From assembly GCA_036273855.1 (NCBI GenBank), contig DASUGU010000139.1:1-64000 (forward strand): 64,000 nucleotides of DNA. The letters are read 5' to 3'. How positions within the stretch are numbered: the stretch's first letter is position 1; each line of letters begins with the position of its first letter. A program made the translations under genes and the position numbers. Positions 31,647-39,875 of the stretch are shown piece after piece. Below the pieces are notes generated by a model. That model was given only the letters and a program-made list of their open reading frames with translations. It ran no database searches and was not told where the DNA came from. The DNA comes from DATEPR01 sp036273855. Its GTDB lineage: Bacteria; Actinomycetota; Actinomycetes; Mycobacteriales; Pseudonocardiaceae.

Positions 31647-32129
31647 ATGGCAGATCAGAAACGGCTCGCGGTCGGCGACCCGGCGCCGGACTTCACCCTC
31701 ACCGACGACACGGGCAAGCAGGTCTCCCTGTCCGACTTCCGGGGTCGTTCGGTCGTCGTCTACTTCTACCCCGCCGCCATGACCCCCGGCTGCACCAAGC
31801 AGGCGTGCGACTTTCGGGACAACCTGGCCCTGCTCGACGGTGCCGGCTTCGACGTGCTCGGCATCTCCCCGGACAAGCCGGAGAAACTGGCCAAGTTCCG
31901 GGAGAAGGAGGGCCTGACGTTCCCGCTGCTGTCCGACCCCGACCGCGCGGTGCTGTCCGCGTGGGGCGCGTTCGGCGAGAAGCAGAACTACGGCCGCACC
32001 ATCATGGGCGTCATCCGCTCGACGTTCGTGATCAACCCGGACGGCACGATCGGCCAGGCGCTGTACAACGTGAAGGCGACCGGCCACGTGGCCCGGCTGC
32101 TCAAGGACCTGAGCCTGCAGGGCGCCTGA
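31647..32129 (+). CDS. bcp: Thioredoxin-dependent peroxiredoxin (Bcp/PrxQ type)
   Basis: A 160-residue protein of the AhpC/TSA fold. The peroxidatic cysteine is in YPAAMTPGCTKQACDFRDN, with the second (resolving-type) cysteine 5 residues later, the arrangement of Bcp/PrxQ. LGISPDKPEKLAKFREKEGL and the C-terminal STFVINPDGTIGQA match the family. It reduces H2O2 and alkyl hydroperoxides using thioredoxin in the cytoplasm. Confidence 0.93.
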   Translation: MADQKRLAVGDPAPDFTLTDDTGKQVSLSDFRGRSVVVYFYPAAMTPGCTKQACDFRDNLALLDGAGFDVLGISPDKPEKLAKFREKEGLTFPLLSDPDRAVLSAWGAFGEKQNYGRTIMGVIRSTFVINPDGTIGQALYNVKATGHVARLLKDLSLQGA

Positions 32130-32141
32130 CCCGCGACCCGA

Positions 32142-32164
32142 CCCCGGGTTCGGCGAACCCGGGG
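32142..32164. terminator. Bidirectional terminator hairpin between bcp and the LPNTG gene
   Basis: CCCCGGGTTC-GGC-GAACCCGGGG is a perfect 10-bp stem with a 3-nt loop, placed 13 nt after the bcp stop and 15 nt before the convergent LPNTG gene stop. Confidence 0.75.
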
Positions 32165-32178
32165 CCGTGCCGGTCAGG

Positions 32179-32625
32179 TCAGTGGCGGCCGGCCAGCCTG
32201 CGCACCAGCAGCAGGCCCGCCCCTGCCAGCACGGACAGCGCACCCACCCAGATCAGCCAGGCGTTGCCGAAGCCGGTGTTGGGCAGCCCGCCGCCCGGCC
32301 CGACCTTCGTGGTCGGGGCGACGGTGGTGGTCGTACCGGTGGCGCCGGTCGTCGTCGTGGCGCCGGTCGTCGTCGTGGCGCCGATGGTGGTGGTCTCGCC
32401 GGTCGTCGTGGTCGTGCCGGTGGTGGTCGTGGTCTCCGTCGTCGTGGTGGTGTACGGCGGAGTCGTCGTGGTGGTGGGGTACTGCTTGGTCGTGGTGGTG
32501 GGATACGTCCTGGTCGTGGTGGTGGGGTGCGGCCCCGCCAGGGCGGGGGTCGCGATCAGGGCGGTCGCGACCAGCGCGAGTGCCGCCGTGAGCAGCGGAC
32601 GGCGGACAGGCAGGGCAGGCATCAT
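32179..32625 (-). CDS. Threonine-rich LPXTG-type cell wall anchored protein
   Basis: A 148-residue surface protein: signal peptide at residues 1-30 (TAALALVATALIATPALA), a threonine-dominated stalk of about 75 residues (YPTTTT, GATTTT repeats) likely to be O-glycosylated, then the sorting signal LPNTG, a membrane helix (WLIWVGALSVLAGAGLLLV) and a basic tail RRLAGRH. A sortase would join it to peptidoglycan. Two adjacent ATGs at 32625 and 32622 are possible; the second has better spacing to GGAG. No sortase gene is in the window. Confidence 0.9.
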   Translation of the reverse strand: MMPALPVRRPLLTAALALVATALIATPALAGPHPTTTTRTYPTTTTKQYPTTTTTPPYTTTTTETTTTTGTTTTTGETTTIGATTTTGATTTTGATGTTTTVAPTTKVGPGGGLPNTGFGNAWLIWVGALSVLAGAGLLLVRRLAGRH

Positions 32626-32768
32626 GGCTCCGAGGTGTGTCGATCATGCGTCGGGACCGGGGAATGGTCCCCCGCACCCGGCTCCGGAGCCGTGCCGAAC
32701 AGGCCGCCGAGACCTACTCGATACGTACATTCAGCCTATCGTGGGTCAATCGGACACCGATGGACGAA

Positions 32769-33377
32769 CTAGGACACCGCGAGCGCGCGGAGTGACGGCA
32801 GCAGCAACCGCAGCGCCCGGCCGCGGTGCGACAGCGCGTCCTTCTGCTCCGGTGCCAGCTCGGCCGACGTGACCGCGCAGCCCTCGGGCACGAAGATCGG
32901 GTCGTAGCCGAAACCGTTGACGCCGAGCGGCTCCCTGGCGATCACACCGGGCCACTCGCCGCGCACCACGGTTTCCGTGCCGGCAGGCGTGACCAGCGCG
33001 GCGGCACACACGAACGCGCCACCGCGCCGCTCGTCCGGCACGTCGGCGAGCTGTTCCAGCAGCAGCCGCAGGTTCGCGCCGTCGTCGCGGGCCTTGCCCG
33101 ACCACCGCGCGGACAGCACGCCCGGCATGCCGTTGAGCGCGTCGACGGCGATGCCCGAGTCGTCGGCGACCGAGGGCAGCCCGGTCGCCTTGACCGCGTC
33201 CCTGGCCTTGGCCAGCGCGTTCTCCTCGAACGTCGCGCCGGTCTCCGGTGCCTCGGGGAAGTCCGGCACGTCGGCCAAGCCGATCACCCGTAGGCCCGAC
33301 ACGCCCTCGGCGGCCAGGATGCGGTCCAGTTCGGCGAGCTTGTGCGTGTTGCGGGTGGCCAGCAGGAGCTGGGTCAC
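32769..33377 (-). CDS. rdgB: XTP/dITP pyrophosphatase (Ham1/RdgB)
   Basis: A 202-residue protein with the family opening LLLATRNTHKLAELDRIL, catalytic LPSVADDSGIAVDALNGMPG, and the C-terminal FGYDPIFVPEG and LSHRGRALR. It removes deaminated purine triphosphates (ITP, XTP) from the nucleotide pool. The GTG start overlaps the rph stop by 3 nt, giving translational coupling; this pairing is conserved in actinobacteria. Confidence 0.95.
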   Translation of the reverse strand: MTQLLLATRNTHKLAELDRILAAEGVSGLRVIGLADVPDFPEAPETGATFEENALAKARDAVKATGLPSVADDSGIAVDALNGMPGVLSARWSGKARDDGANLRLLLEQLADVPDERRGGAFVCAAALVTPAGTETVVRGEWPGVIAREPLGVNGFGYDPIFVPEGCAVTSAELAPEQKDALSHRGRALRLLLPSLRALAVS

Positions 33378-34138
33378 TTGCCCCTCCGCGACGGTTCCGG
33401 CAGGTCACCGGGGTAGGGCTCGGCGAGCACGGCGGACTGGATGCGGGACAGCTCGTCGCAGCCGGCCAGCGCGAAGTCCAGCATCTTGTCCAAAGTGGAC
33501 CGTGCGAAGGTGGCCCCTTCGCCGGTGCCCTGCACCTCGACCAGCGTGCCGGTGTCGGTGGCCACGACGTTCATGTCGACCTCGGCCCGCGAGTCCTCCT
33601 CGTAGGGCAGGTCCAGCCGCACCCGGCCGTCCACCACGCCGACGCTCACCGCGGAGATCGCGCAGGACAACGGTTTCGGGTCGGCCAGCCGGCCCGCCGC
33701 GCCCAGCCAGGTGATGGCGTCGGCGAGGGCGACGTACGCGCCGGTGATGGCCGCCGTACGGGTGCCGCCGTCGGCCTGGAGCACGTCACAGTCGATCATG
33801 ATGGTGTTCTCGCCGAGCGCGGCCAGGTCGATGCAGGCCCGCAGCGACCGCCCGATCAGGCGGCTGATCTCGTGCGTCCGGCCGCCCACCCGGCCCTTCA
33901 CCGACTCCCGGTCGGAGCGGGTGTTGGTGGCCGAGGGCAACATCGCGTACTCCGCGGTCAGCCAGCCAAGACCGGAGCCGGTCCGCCAGCGCGGCACGCC
34001 GTCAGAGACGCTGGCCGCGGCCAGAACCCGCGTGTTGCCGAACTCGGCGAGCACCGAGCCGGCGGGCCACTTCTGGAAACCCCTGGTGAGCCGCACATCC
34101 CGTAGCTGGTCGTCACGCCGTCCGTCGCTTCGTAGCAC
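33374..34138 (-). CDS. rph: Ribonuclease PH
   Basis: A 254-residue phosphorolytic exoribonuclease that trims tRNA 3' ends. Family text: RSDGRRDDQLRDVRLTRGF, TEYAMLP-type stretch TAEYAMLPSATNTRSDRE, RLIGRSLRACIDL, DCDVLQADGGTRTAAITG and DLPYEEDSRAEVDMNVV. It starts at GTG 34138, just after a TAGGCT box, and is followed by rdgB. Confidence 0.96.
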   Translation of the reverse strand: MLRSDGRRDDQLRDVRLTRGFQKWPAGSVLAEFGNTRVLAAASVSDGVPRWRTGSGLGWLTAEYAMLPSATNTRSDRESVKGRVGGRTHEISRLIGRSLRACIDLAALGENTIMIDCDVLQADGGTRTAAITGAYVALADAITWLGAAGRLADPKPLSCAISAVSVGVVDGRVRLDLPYEEDSRAEVDMNVVATDTGTLVEVQGTGEGATFARSTLDKMLDFALAGCDELSRIQSAVLAEPYPGDLPEPSRRGK

Positions 34139-34144
34139 GCGGCT

Positions 34145-34150
34145 AGCCTA
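34145..34150 (-). promoter_or_regulatory. -10 box TAGGCT of the rph-rdgB operon, leaderless type
   Basis: On the minus strand TAGGCT is followed by 6 nt and then GTG 34138. Confidence 0.55.
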
Positions 34151-34196
34151 GAGCGGCCCAGTGCACGACCATCGCCTCGACCCGGGAAACTGGTAT

Positions 34197-34751
34197 ATGC
34201 CGTTCGCGCAAGGACTGTTCACCGTCGACGGGCTGCCGGCGCATCCGCTGCTGGTGGACGCCGTCGCGGTACTGCTGCCGCTGGCCGCGGTGGGCGCGGT
34301 CGGCCTCGCCGTGTACCACAGGCTGCGCCGCCGGTTCGGCTGGCCCGTGCTGACGCTGACCGGCGTGGCCGTGGCCACCGTGCCACTCGCCCAGGCCACC
34401 GGCCGCCAGCTCTCCGCCTATCTCGCCCGGCCCGACCAGAACCTGATCCGGCACGAACAGCTGGGCAACCAGTTACTGCCCTACGCGCTGGGCTTCGGCG
34501 TCGCCGTGGTCTTCCTGGTGGTCTCGGGCAAGCTGGCCGACCGGGAACGGGCCGCCACCATCCGGGCCGAGCACGAGCGGCCGTCGACGGACGAGCGGGA
34601 CACCCCGGTCCGGCGGGTGCCCACGACGTGGCGGCGGATCTCGGTGCTGGCGTCGGTGCTGGTCATCGCGCTGGCCGCGCTGACCACGGTCGACGTGATC
34701 CGCATCGGGCTGACCGGCGCGCAGGCGGTGTGGACCGGGGTGGGCAGGTAG
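34197..34751 (+). CDS. DUF2231-like membrane protein
   Basis: A 184-residue protein with four membrane helices. The opening FTVDGLPAHPLLVDAVAVLL is the DUF2231 hallmark, followed by LTLTGVAVATVPLAQATGRQ, a central histidine-containing loop LIRHEQLGNQ, and helices to the C-terminus. Its role may be electron transport or heme/quinone-related, but this is unproven. ATG 34197 is chosen because the family begins just before FTVDGLP. Codon 93 is TTA, rare in this GC-rich genome. It interrupts the otherwise minus-strand MBL/rph cluster. Confidence 0.75.
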   Translation: MPFAQGLFTVDGLPAHPLLVDAVAVLLPLAAVGAVGLAVYHRLRRRFGWPVLTLTGVAVATVPLAQATGRQLSAYLARPDQNLIRHEQLGNQLLPYALGFGVAVVFLVVSGKLADRERAATIRAEHERPSTDERDTPVRRVPTTWRRISVLASVLVIALAALTTVDVIRIGLTGAQAVWTGVGR

Positions 34752-34754
34752 CGG

Positions 34755-35525
34755 TCAGACCGGGTACTCGGCGCCCGCCCGCGCCAGCACCACGTCACCG
34801 GGGAACGCCTGCCGCGCCTCGGCGAGTACAGCGGCCTTGTCGGTCCACGGCGGCACGTGCGTGACCACGAGCCGCCCGGCACCGGCCTTGGCGGCCAGTT
34901 CACCGGCCTGGCGCCCGGACATGTGCAGGTTGGCCGGCCGGTCCGGCCCCTCGGTCCAGGACGCCTCGGCCAGCAGCGTGTCGACGCCGTCGGCGAGCCG
35001 GACCAGCGAGTCGCACAGCGCGGTGTCGCCCGTGTAGCAGAGCGACCGGCCGGCCCGCTCGATCCGCACGCCGTACGCCTCGCACGGATGGTCCACGCGG
35101 GCCGCGGTGACGGTGAACCCGGCGATCTCGGTGGCCGTGTCGCCGTAGTCCAGGAAGGCGAACAGGTCGGACAGGTCGGTCTCGGCGGCCTCGGTGGCGT
35201 TGCAGGCGTAGGCGGCGACCAGCCGGTCCCGCGCGTCACTCGGCCCGTAGACGGCGAGCCTGCGCCGCCTCGGGTCGATCGGCGGGCGCGGGTGGTAGCG
35301 GCGCAGCACGATGTAGCCGCTGAAGTCGGCGCAGTGGTCGGGATGCAGGTGGGAGAACAGCAGCGCGTCCACGTCGAACGGGTCGCGGGCCGCCTGGAGC
35401 GCGGCGAGTGTGCCGTAGCCGAGATCGAGTACCAGTCGTCCACCGTCGGACTCGACCAGGTAACCCGAGGAGGCGGCGTTCGGGCCGGAGACGCTGCCGG
35501 AGCAGCCGAGTACGGTCAGGAGCAC
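34755..35525 (-). CDS. MBL-fold phosphodiesterase-like hydrolase (Rv1339 type)
   Basis: A 256-residue metallo-beta-lactamase-fold protein. The metal motif HLHPDHCADF (HxHxDH) is intact, with further ligands in ARVDHPCEAYG, CYTGDT and VVTHVPPW. Its place between murI and rph matches mycobacterial Rv1339, described as an atypical cyclic-nucleotide phosphodiesterase; RNase Z-like relatives act on nucleic acids. It begins 5 nt after the murI stop, so it is in an operon with it. Confidence 0.9.
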   Translation of the reverse strand: MLLTVLGCSGSVSGPNAASSGYLVESDGGRLVLDLGYGTLAALQAARDPFDVDALLFSHLHPDHCADFSGYIVLRRYHPRPPIDPRRRRLAVYGPSDARDRLVAAYACNATEAAETDLSDLFAFLDYGDTATEIAGFTVTAARVDHPCEAYGVRIERAGRSLCYTGDTALCDSLVRLADGVDTLLAEASWTEGPDRPANLHMSGRQAGELAAKAGAGRLVVTHVPPWTDKAAVLAEARQAFPGDVVLARAGAEYPV

Positions 35526-35530
35526 GGCGA

Positions 35531-36370
35531 TCAGCTTCGCACGAGACCGGACACTTCGGTTGTGTCGATTGGCATGTCCAGAACCATGTCCCTGGACAGG
35601 GGACCGAGAAACCGGCGGGCCTGCCGGGCGAACGGCTGGGCCTGCCCCGTGCAGCGGAACAGGTGGTCGGGCGGGACCAGGCCCGGCTCACGTAGCAGTT
35701 CGTGCTCGGTCAACACCCTGACCACGTCCTTCGCGGTCTCCTCCGCGCTGGACACGAGCGTCACGCCGTCGCCCATCACCAGTTGCAACACGCCGGTCAG
35801 CAGCGGGTAGTGGGTGCAGCCCAGCACGAGCGTGTCCACGTCGTCCCGCAACAGCCGGTCCAGGTAGCCCTGGGCCAGGCCGAGAATCTGGCGGCCGGAC
35901 GTGATCCCGCGCTCCACGAAGTCGGCGAACTGCGGACAGGCCACGCTGGTCACCCGGACGTCCCTGGCGGCGGCGAAGGCGTCGTCGTAGGCGCGGGACC
36001 GGATGGTGCCCACGGTGCCGATCACGCCGACCCGCCCGGAGCGCGTCACGTGCACCGCGCGCCGCACCGCCGGGATGACCACCTCGACGACCGGCACCGA
36101 GTAGCGCTCCCGCGCGTCCCGCAGGCACGCGGCCGACGCCGTGTTGCACGCCACCACGAGCAGCTTCACGCCGCTGGCGACCAGCTCGTCCATCACCGCG
36201 AGGGCGTGTTCGCGGACCCGGGCGATGGGCTGCGGGCCGTACGGCGCGTGGGCGGTGTCGCCCACGTACCGCAGCCGCTCGCCGGGCAGTTGGTCCAGCA
36301 CGGCACGTGCCACCGTCAACCCGCCGACCCCGGAATCGAAGATGCCGATCGGCGCGTCGACAGGGCTCAT
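35531..36370 (-). CDS. murI: Glutamate racemase
   Basis: A 279-residue protein making D-glutamate for peptidoglycan. Both catalytic cysteines are present, in VVACNTASAACL and VLGCTHYPLLTG; the start IGIFDSGVGGLTVARAVL and the YVGDTAHAPYG loop are diagnostic. An ATGA overlap links it to the rhomboid gene upstream, and the MBL gene follows directly. Confidence 0.96.
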   Translation of the reverse strand: MSPVDAPIGIFDSGVGGLTVARAVLDQLPGERLRYVGDTAHAPYGPQPIARVREHALAVMDELVASGVKLLVVACNTASAACLRDARERYSVPVVEVVIPAVRRAVHVTRSGRVGVIGTVGTIRSRAYDDAFAAARDVRVTSVACPQFADFVERGITSGRQILGLAQGYLDRLLRDDVDTLVLGCTHYPLLTGVLQLVMGDGVTLVSSAEETAKDVVRVLTEHELLREPGLVPPDHLFRCTGQAQPFARQARRFLGPLSRDMVLDMPIDTTEVSGLVRS

Positions 36371-37035
36371 GCCGCGAGGTTACCCGGCAGGGTCGTCGTG
36401 GAGCCGCTGGTGGCGGCCGGTCGCCTGCTCCGGTTGGCCTTGGCCACCAGGAAGGCGCACAGGAAGCCGGCCAGGGCGCCGAACAGGTGGCCCTGCCAGG
36501 AGATCTCCGGGTTGCCCGGCACCAGGCCCCACAGCACGCTGCCCCAGTAGAACAGGAGCACGAGTGCCACCACGATCTGGCCGAAGCTGCGGTTGAAGAT
36601 GCCCCTGACCAGCAGGAACGTCAGCCAGCCGAACGCGATGCCGGAGGCGCCGATGGTGCTGCCGGCCGGCCCGACCAGCCACACGCCCAGCCCGCTGATC
36701 ACCCAGATCACCGAGGTGACGGCGATCCAGGGGCCGATGCCGCCCGCCATGGCCAGGAACCCGAACACCAGCACCGGGACGGTGTTGCTGATCAGGTGCG
36801 GCCAGCCACCGTGAATCAGCGGCGCCCAGATGATCTCGGGCAGGCCCATCAGCGTGCGCGGATGAATGCCGTCGTTGACCAGGCTGCCGTGCAGGAAGGT
36901 GAGGTTGACCAGTTCGATCAGGTAGAGCAGCGCCGTGAACGCCACGATCACGGCGGCCGCCCGCAGCGGGTGCGGGGGCAGAATGCGCTTCGCCGGGTTG
37001 GTCTGCGGCTTCGCGAGGGCGCGTGTGCTGTCCAC
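36367..37035 (-). CDS. Rhomboid-family intramembrane serine protease
   Basis: A 222-residue protein with six membrane helices. The active-site serine is in STIGASGIAFGWLTFL (GASG) and the histidine in ISWQGHLFGALAGFL; the conserved HGGWPHLISNTVPVLVFG segment lies in the second helix region. It cleaves membrane protein substrates inside the bilayer. It starts the rhomboid-murI-MBL operon at a leaderless-type GTG; the gene order equals Rv1337-Rv1338-Rv1339 of mycobacteria. Confidence 0.93.
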   Translation of the reverse strand: MDSTRALAKPQTNPAKRILPPHPLRAAAVIVAFTALLYLIELVNLTFLHGSLVNDGIHPRTLMGLPEIIWAPLIHGGWPHLISNTVPVLVFGFLAMAGGIGPWIAVTSVIWVISGLGVWLVGPAGSTIGASGIAFGWLTFLLVRGIFNRSFGQIVVALVLLFYWGSVLWGLVPGNPEISWQGHLFGALAGFLCAFLVAKANRSRRPAATSGSTTTLPGNLAA

Positions 37036-37042
37036 ACCATCG

Positions 37043-37048
37043 AGGCTA
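37043..37048 (-). promoter_or_regulatory. -10 box TAGCCT of the rhomboid-murI operon, leaderless type
   Basis: On the minus strand TAGCCT is followed by 7 nt and then GTG 37035. Confidence 0.5.
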
Positions 37049-37070
37049 CGAGCGTTTCCTGAGAGATGGC

Positions 37071-37088
37071 ATCAGGGTCGACCCTGAT
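37071..37088. promoter_or_regulatory. Perfect 18-bp palindrome ATCAGGGTCGACCCTGAT
   Basis: It lies in the divergent space between the rhomboid and SMP-30 genes, 31 nt before GTG 37120. Length and full symmetry fit a dimeric repressor operator, most likely controlling the sugar-lactonase-like gene. No regulator gene is adjacent. Confidence 0.6.
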
Positions 37089-37119
37089 TTTCCGGCATCC
37101 GGGTGACAGGATCTGCCCC

Positions 37120-37983
37120 GTGACGGACGTGGAGATCGCGCTGCGCGGTGAACCGGCCCTCGGTGAGGGACCGACGTGGGACGTGGCCGACGGCAGCCTG
37201 ATCTGGGTGGACATCATGGGCGCCTCGGTGCACCGCTTCCGGCCGTCGTCGGGCACCGACGAGGTGACGGAGGTGCCGCAGCACGTCGGCGCGGCCAAGC
37301 CCCGGGTGGCCGGCGGCCTGGTGCTCAACCTGCGGGACGGCATCGGCCTGCTGGAGGCGGGCGGTGACCTGAGGTGGCTCGTCTACTGGGCGCGCGATGG
37401 CATGCGCGGCAACGACGCCGCTGTCGACCCGGCCGGCCGGCTGTGGGCCGGGACGATGCGCTACGACCTGGCCACCGACGGCGGCTTCCTGGCCAGGGTC
37501 GAACCCACCGGCCGGGCCGCCGTGGTGCTGCCCGGCGTGTCGATCAGCAACGGCATCGGCTGGAGCCCGGACCAGGGCCGGATGTACTACGTCGACACGC
37601 CGACCCGCCGGGTCGACGTGTTCGACTACGACGTGGACACGGGCGCGGCCACCGGCCGGCGGCCGTTCGTGGACTTCGGCCCGGCAGGCGGGGTGCCGGA
37701 CGGGTTGTGCGTGGACGCCGACGGGTGCGTGTGGGTGGCGGAGAACGGCGGCGGCAAGGTACGCCGGTTCGCGCCGGACGGGTCACCGGACCTGGTGGTC
37801 GACGTGCCGGCGCGGCAGGTCACGGCGTGCGCGTTCGGCGGGGACGACCTCACCGACCTGTACGTGACGACCGGCCGCGAGCACTTCACCGCCGAGCATG
37901 CCGAGGCCGAACCCCTGGCCGGCTGCCTGTTCGTGGCGCCCGGCATCGGCACCGGGCTAGCCACCCCGCGTTTCGCCGGTTGA
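37120..37983 (+). CDS. SMP-30/gluconolactonase-family protein
   Basis: A 287-residue six-bladed beta-propeller. Metal ligands are visible: Glu in LGEGPTWDVADG, Asn/Asp in MRGNDAAVDPAGRLWAGTM, and Asn and Asp in ISNGIGWSPDQGRMYYVDT and GVPDGLCVDADG. It hydrolyses sugar lactones or similar esters. The GTG at 37120 matches the family start; the longer upstream frame runs through the palindrome. Its 3' end overlaps the convergent GNAT gene by 27 nt. Confidence 0.9.
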   Translation: MTDVEIALRGEPALGEGPTWDVADGSLIWVDIMGASVHRFRPSSGTDEVTEVPQHVGAAKPRVAGGLVLNLRDGIGLLEAGGDLRWLVYWARDGMRGNDAAVDPAGRLWAGTMRYDLATDGGFLARVEPTGRAAVVLPGVSISNGIGWSPDQGRMYYVDTPTRRVDVFDYDVDTGAATGRRPFVDFGPAGGVPDGLCVDADGCVWVAENGGGKVRRFAPDGSPDLVVDVPARQVTACAFGGDDLTDLYVTTGREHFTAEHAEAEPLAGCLFVAPGIGTGLATPRFAG

Positions 37984-38526
37984 CAACGGGATCCGGTAGC
38001 GCGCCTCGGTGACCGGCACCGCGCCCTCGACGACGGGCTCGGTCTTCGTCGCGCCGTCGGCCGCCCAGCCCATCCGCTGGTAGAAGCCCTGCGCGTGGCT
38101 GTTGCCGGCCAGCACCCACAGGGTGGCCGCGCGGTACCCGTCGGCGGCCAGCGCGGCCAGGCCGCGATCGTTGAGCAGCCGGCCGATGCCCCTGCCCTGC
38201 CGATCCGGACGCAGGTAGATCGAGTACAGCTCACCGGTGTGCTGGTCCGCGTCGGCGTCCCGGTTCACCCCCACGGAGGTGAACCCGACGACCTCGCCGT
38301 CGGCGACCGCCACGAACATGTGGCGGTCGGGCCGGTCCGTCCCGGCGAGCGCGGTGAGCCGATCGCGCCAGGCGCGTTGCCGGTTGGGCACCGAGAAGCC
38401 GGCCAGCAACTCGTCCGGGAGCAGACCGGCGTAGGCGTGCTGCCAGGACCGGATGTGGATCTCGCCCATGGCGTCGGCGTCCGCAGGCGTGGCCGGCCGC
38501 ACCAGTGGTCCCGTGACGGTGGACAT
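37957..38526 (-). CDS. GNAT family N-acetyltransferase
   Basis: A 189-residue protein: LVRPATPADADAMGEIHIRS at the start, the WQHAYAGLLPDELL segment common in one GNAT branch, strand GEVVGFTSVGVNRD, and the acetyl-CoA loop LRPDRQGRGIGRLLND (Q/R-x-x-G-x-G/A). The C-terminus GFYQRMGWAADG is typical. Substrate unknown. It lies between the cysteine-biosynthesis and rhomboid clusters on the same strand. Confidence 0.88.
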   Translation of the reverse strand: MSTVTGPLVRPATPADADAMGEIHIRSWQHAYAGLLPDELLAGFSVPNRQRAWRDRLTALAGTDRPDRHMFVAVADGEVVGFTSVGVNRDADADQHTGELYSIYLRPDRQGRGIGRLLNDRGLAALAADGYRAATLWVLAGNSHAQGFYQRMGWAADGATKTEPVVEGAVPVTEARYRIPLSTGETRGG

Positions 38527-38569
38527 ACGGCCACCGTGCCGCGTGCGCCAGGAGCGGGCCACCGGATAT

Positions 38570-39520
38570 CTACGCCCAGAGCTGGCCGTCGATGCGTTGC
38601 GCCGCCTCGTCCAGGGTGCCGCCGTAGGCGCCGGTGGACAGGTACTTCCAACCGGCGTCGGCCACGATGAACGCCACGTCGGCGGACTCACCCGTGCCGG
38701 CCGACTTCTCCGCGACCGCGAGGGCCGCGTGCAGGATCGCGCCGGTGGAGATGCCGGCGAAGATGCCCTCGGTCTCCAGCAGTTGGCGGGTCCGGCGCAG
38801 GGCGTCGCGCGAGCCGACGGAGAACCGGCTGGTCAGCACGTCCGGGTCGTACAGCTCGGGCACGAAGCCCTCGTCCAGGTTGCGCAGGCCGTAGACCAGC
38901 TCGCCGTACCGTGGCTCGGCGGCGATGATCTGCACGTCCGGCTTGTGTTCCCGCAGGTAGCGGCCGACACCGACCAGCGTGCCCGTGGTGCCCAGGCCGG
39001 CCACGAAGTGGGTCAGCGTGGGCAGGTCGCGCAGCAGCTCCGGGCCGGTGCCCCGGTAGTGGGCGTCGGCGTTGGCCGGGTTGCCGTACTGGTAGAGCAT
39101 CACCCAGTCGGGGTGTTCGGCGGCGAGCGCCTTGGCCATGGCCACGGCCTGGTTGGAGCCGCCCGCGGCCGGCGAGTTGATGATCTGCGCGCCGTAGGCC
39201 GTCAGCAGCTGCCGGCGTTCCACCGAGGTGTTCTCCGGCATCACGCACACCAGCGTGTAGCCCTTGAGCTTGGCGGCCATGGCCAGCGAGATGCCCGTGT
39301 TGCCGGACGTCGGCTCCAGGATCGTGCAGCCGGGCCGCAGCCTGCCCTCGGCCTCGGCGGCCTCGATCATGGCCAGCGCCGGCCGGTCCTTGATCGAACC
39401 AGTCGGGTTGCGGTCCTCCAGTTTCGCCCACAGCCGGACGTTCGGCGCGGGCGACAGCCGGGGCAGGCCGACCAGTGGCGTGTCCCCCAGCGCGTCCAGC
39501 AAGGACTCGTACCGGGCCAT
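38570..39520 (-). CDS. cysM: Cysteine synthase B-type, O-phosphoserine/CysO-dependent
   Basis: A 316-residue PLP enzyme. The PLP lysine is K44 in NPTGSIKDRPAL, the substrate loop is TSGNTG (residues 72-76), and the phosphate-binding glycine loop is LGTTGTLVGVGRYL. Sitting next to cysO and mec, it corresponds to mycobacterial CysM, which uses O-phospho-L-serine and the thiocarboxylate of CysO instead of free sulfide, an oxidation-resistant route to cysteine. It is 6 nt downstream of cysO. Confidence 0.93.
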   Translation of the reverse strand: MARYESLLDALGDTPLVGLPRLSPAPNVRLWAKLEDRNPTGSIKDRPALAMIEAAEAEGRLRPGCTILEPTSGNTGISLAMAAKLKGYTLVCVMPENTSVERRQLLTAYGAQIINSPAAGGSNQAVAMAKALAAEHPDWVMLYQYGNPANADAHYRGTGPELLRDLPTLTHFVAGLGTTGTLVGVGRYLREHKPDVQIIAAEPRYGELVYGLRNLDEGFVPELYDPDVLTSRFSVGSRDALRRTRQLLETEGIFAGISTGAILHAALAVAEKSAGTGESADVAFIVADAGWKYLSTGAYGGTLDEAAQRIDGQLWA

Positions 39521-39526
39521 CGGTGA

Positions 39527-39799
39527 TCAGCCGCCCGCGACGGCAGGCAGGATCGTCACGGTGTCACCGTCGGTCACGGCCGCCGCCAGGCCACCGGAGA
39601 ACCGGACGTCCTCGTCGTTCACGTACACGTTCACGAACCGGTGCAGCGTGCCCTCCTTGACCAGCCGGCCCTTGAGGCCGGCGTGGTTGGCCTCCAGGTC
39701 GTCGATCACCTCGGCCAGCGTCCTGCCGCTCGCCTCGACGGACTTCTCGCCGCCGGTGTGCGTGCGCAGGATGGTGGGGATGGAAACGGTCACGGCCAT
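39527..39799 (-). CDS. cysO: MoaD/ThiS-family sulfur carrier (CysO-like)
   Basis: A 90-residue ubiquitin-fold protein ending in the diglycine needed for thiocarboxylate formation (ILPAVAGG). Family features: VSIPTILRTHTGGEKSVEAS, TLHRFVNVYVNDEDVRF, VTDGDTVTILP. It donates sulfur to CysM; Mec then releases cysteine from its end. GAGGT precedes the ATG. Confidence 0.94.
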   Translation of the reverse strand: MAVTVSIPTILRTHTGGEKSVEASGRTLAEVIDDLEANHAGLKGRLVKEGTLHRFVNVYVNDEDVRFSGGLAAAVTDGDTVTILPAVAGG

Positions 39800-39875
39800 G
39801 CTGAGCTACCTCCGCTGAGGGTGTCTACGATTCCAGACGCGCTACGGCCCACCAGGTATTCCGGCGAGCGCCCGG

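Noticed and set aside
32330..32540. Repeat-rich stretch resembling a CRISPR or tandem array
   Set aside because: Repeats are irregular GTGGTG/GTCGTC triplets encoding the threonine stalk of the LPNTG protein; there are no constant repeats with unique spacers.
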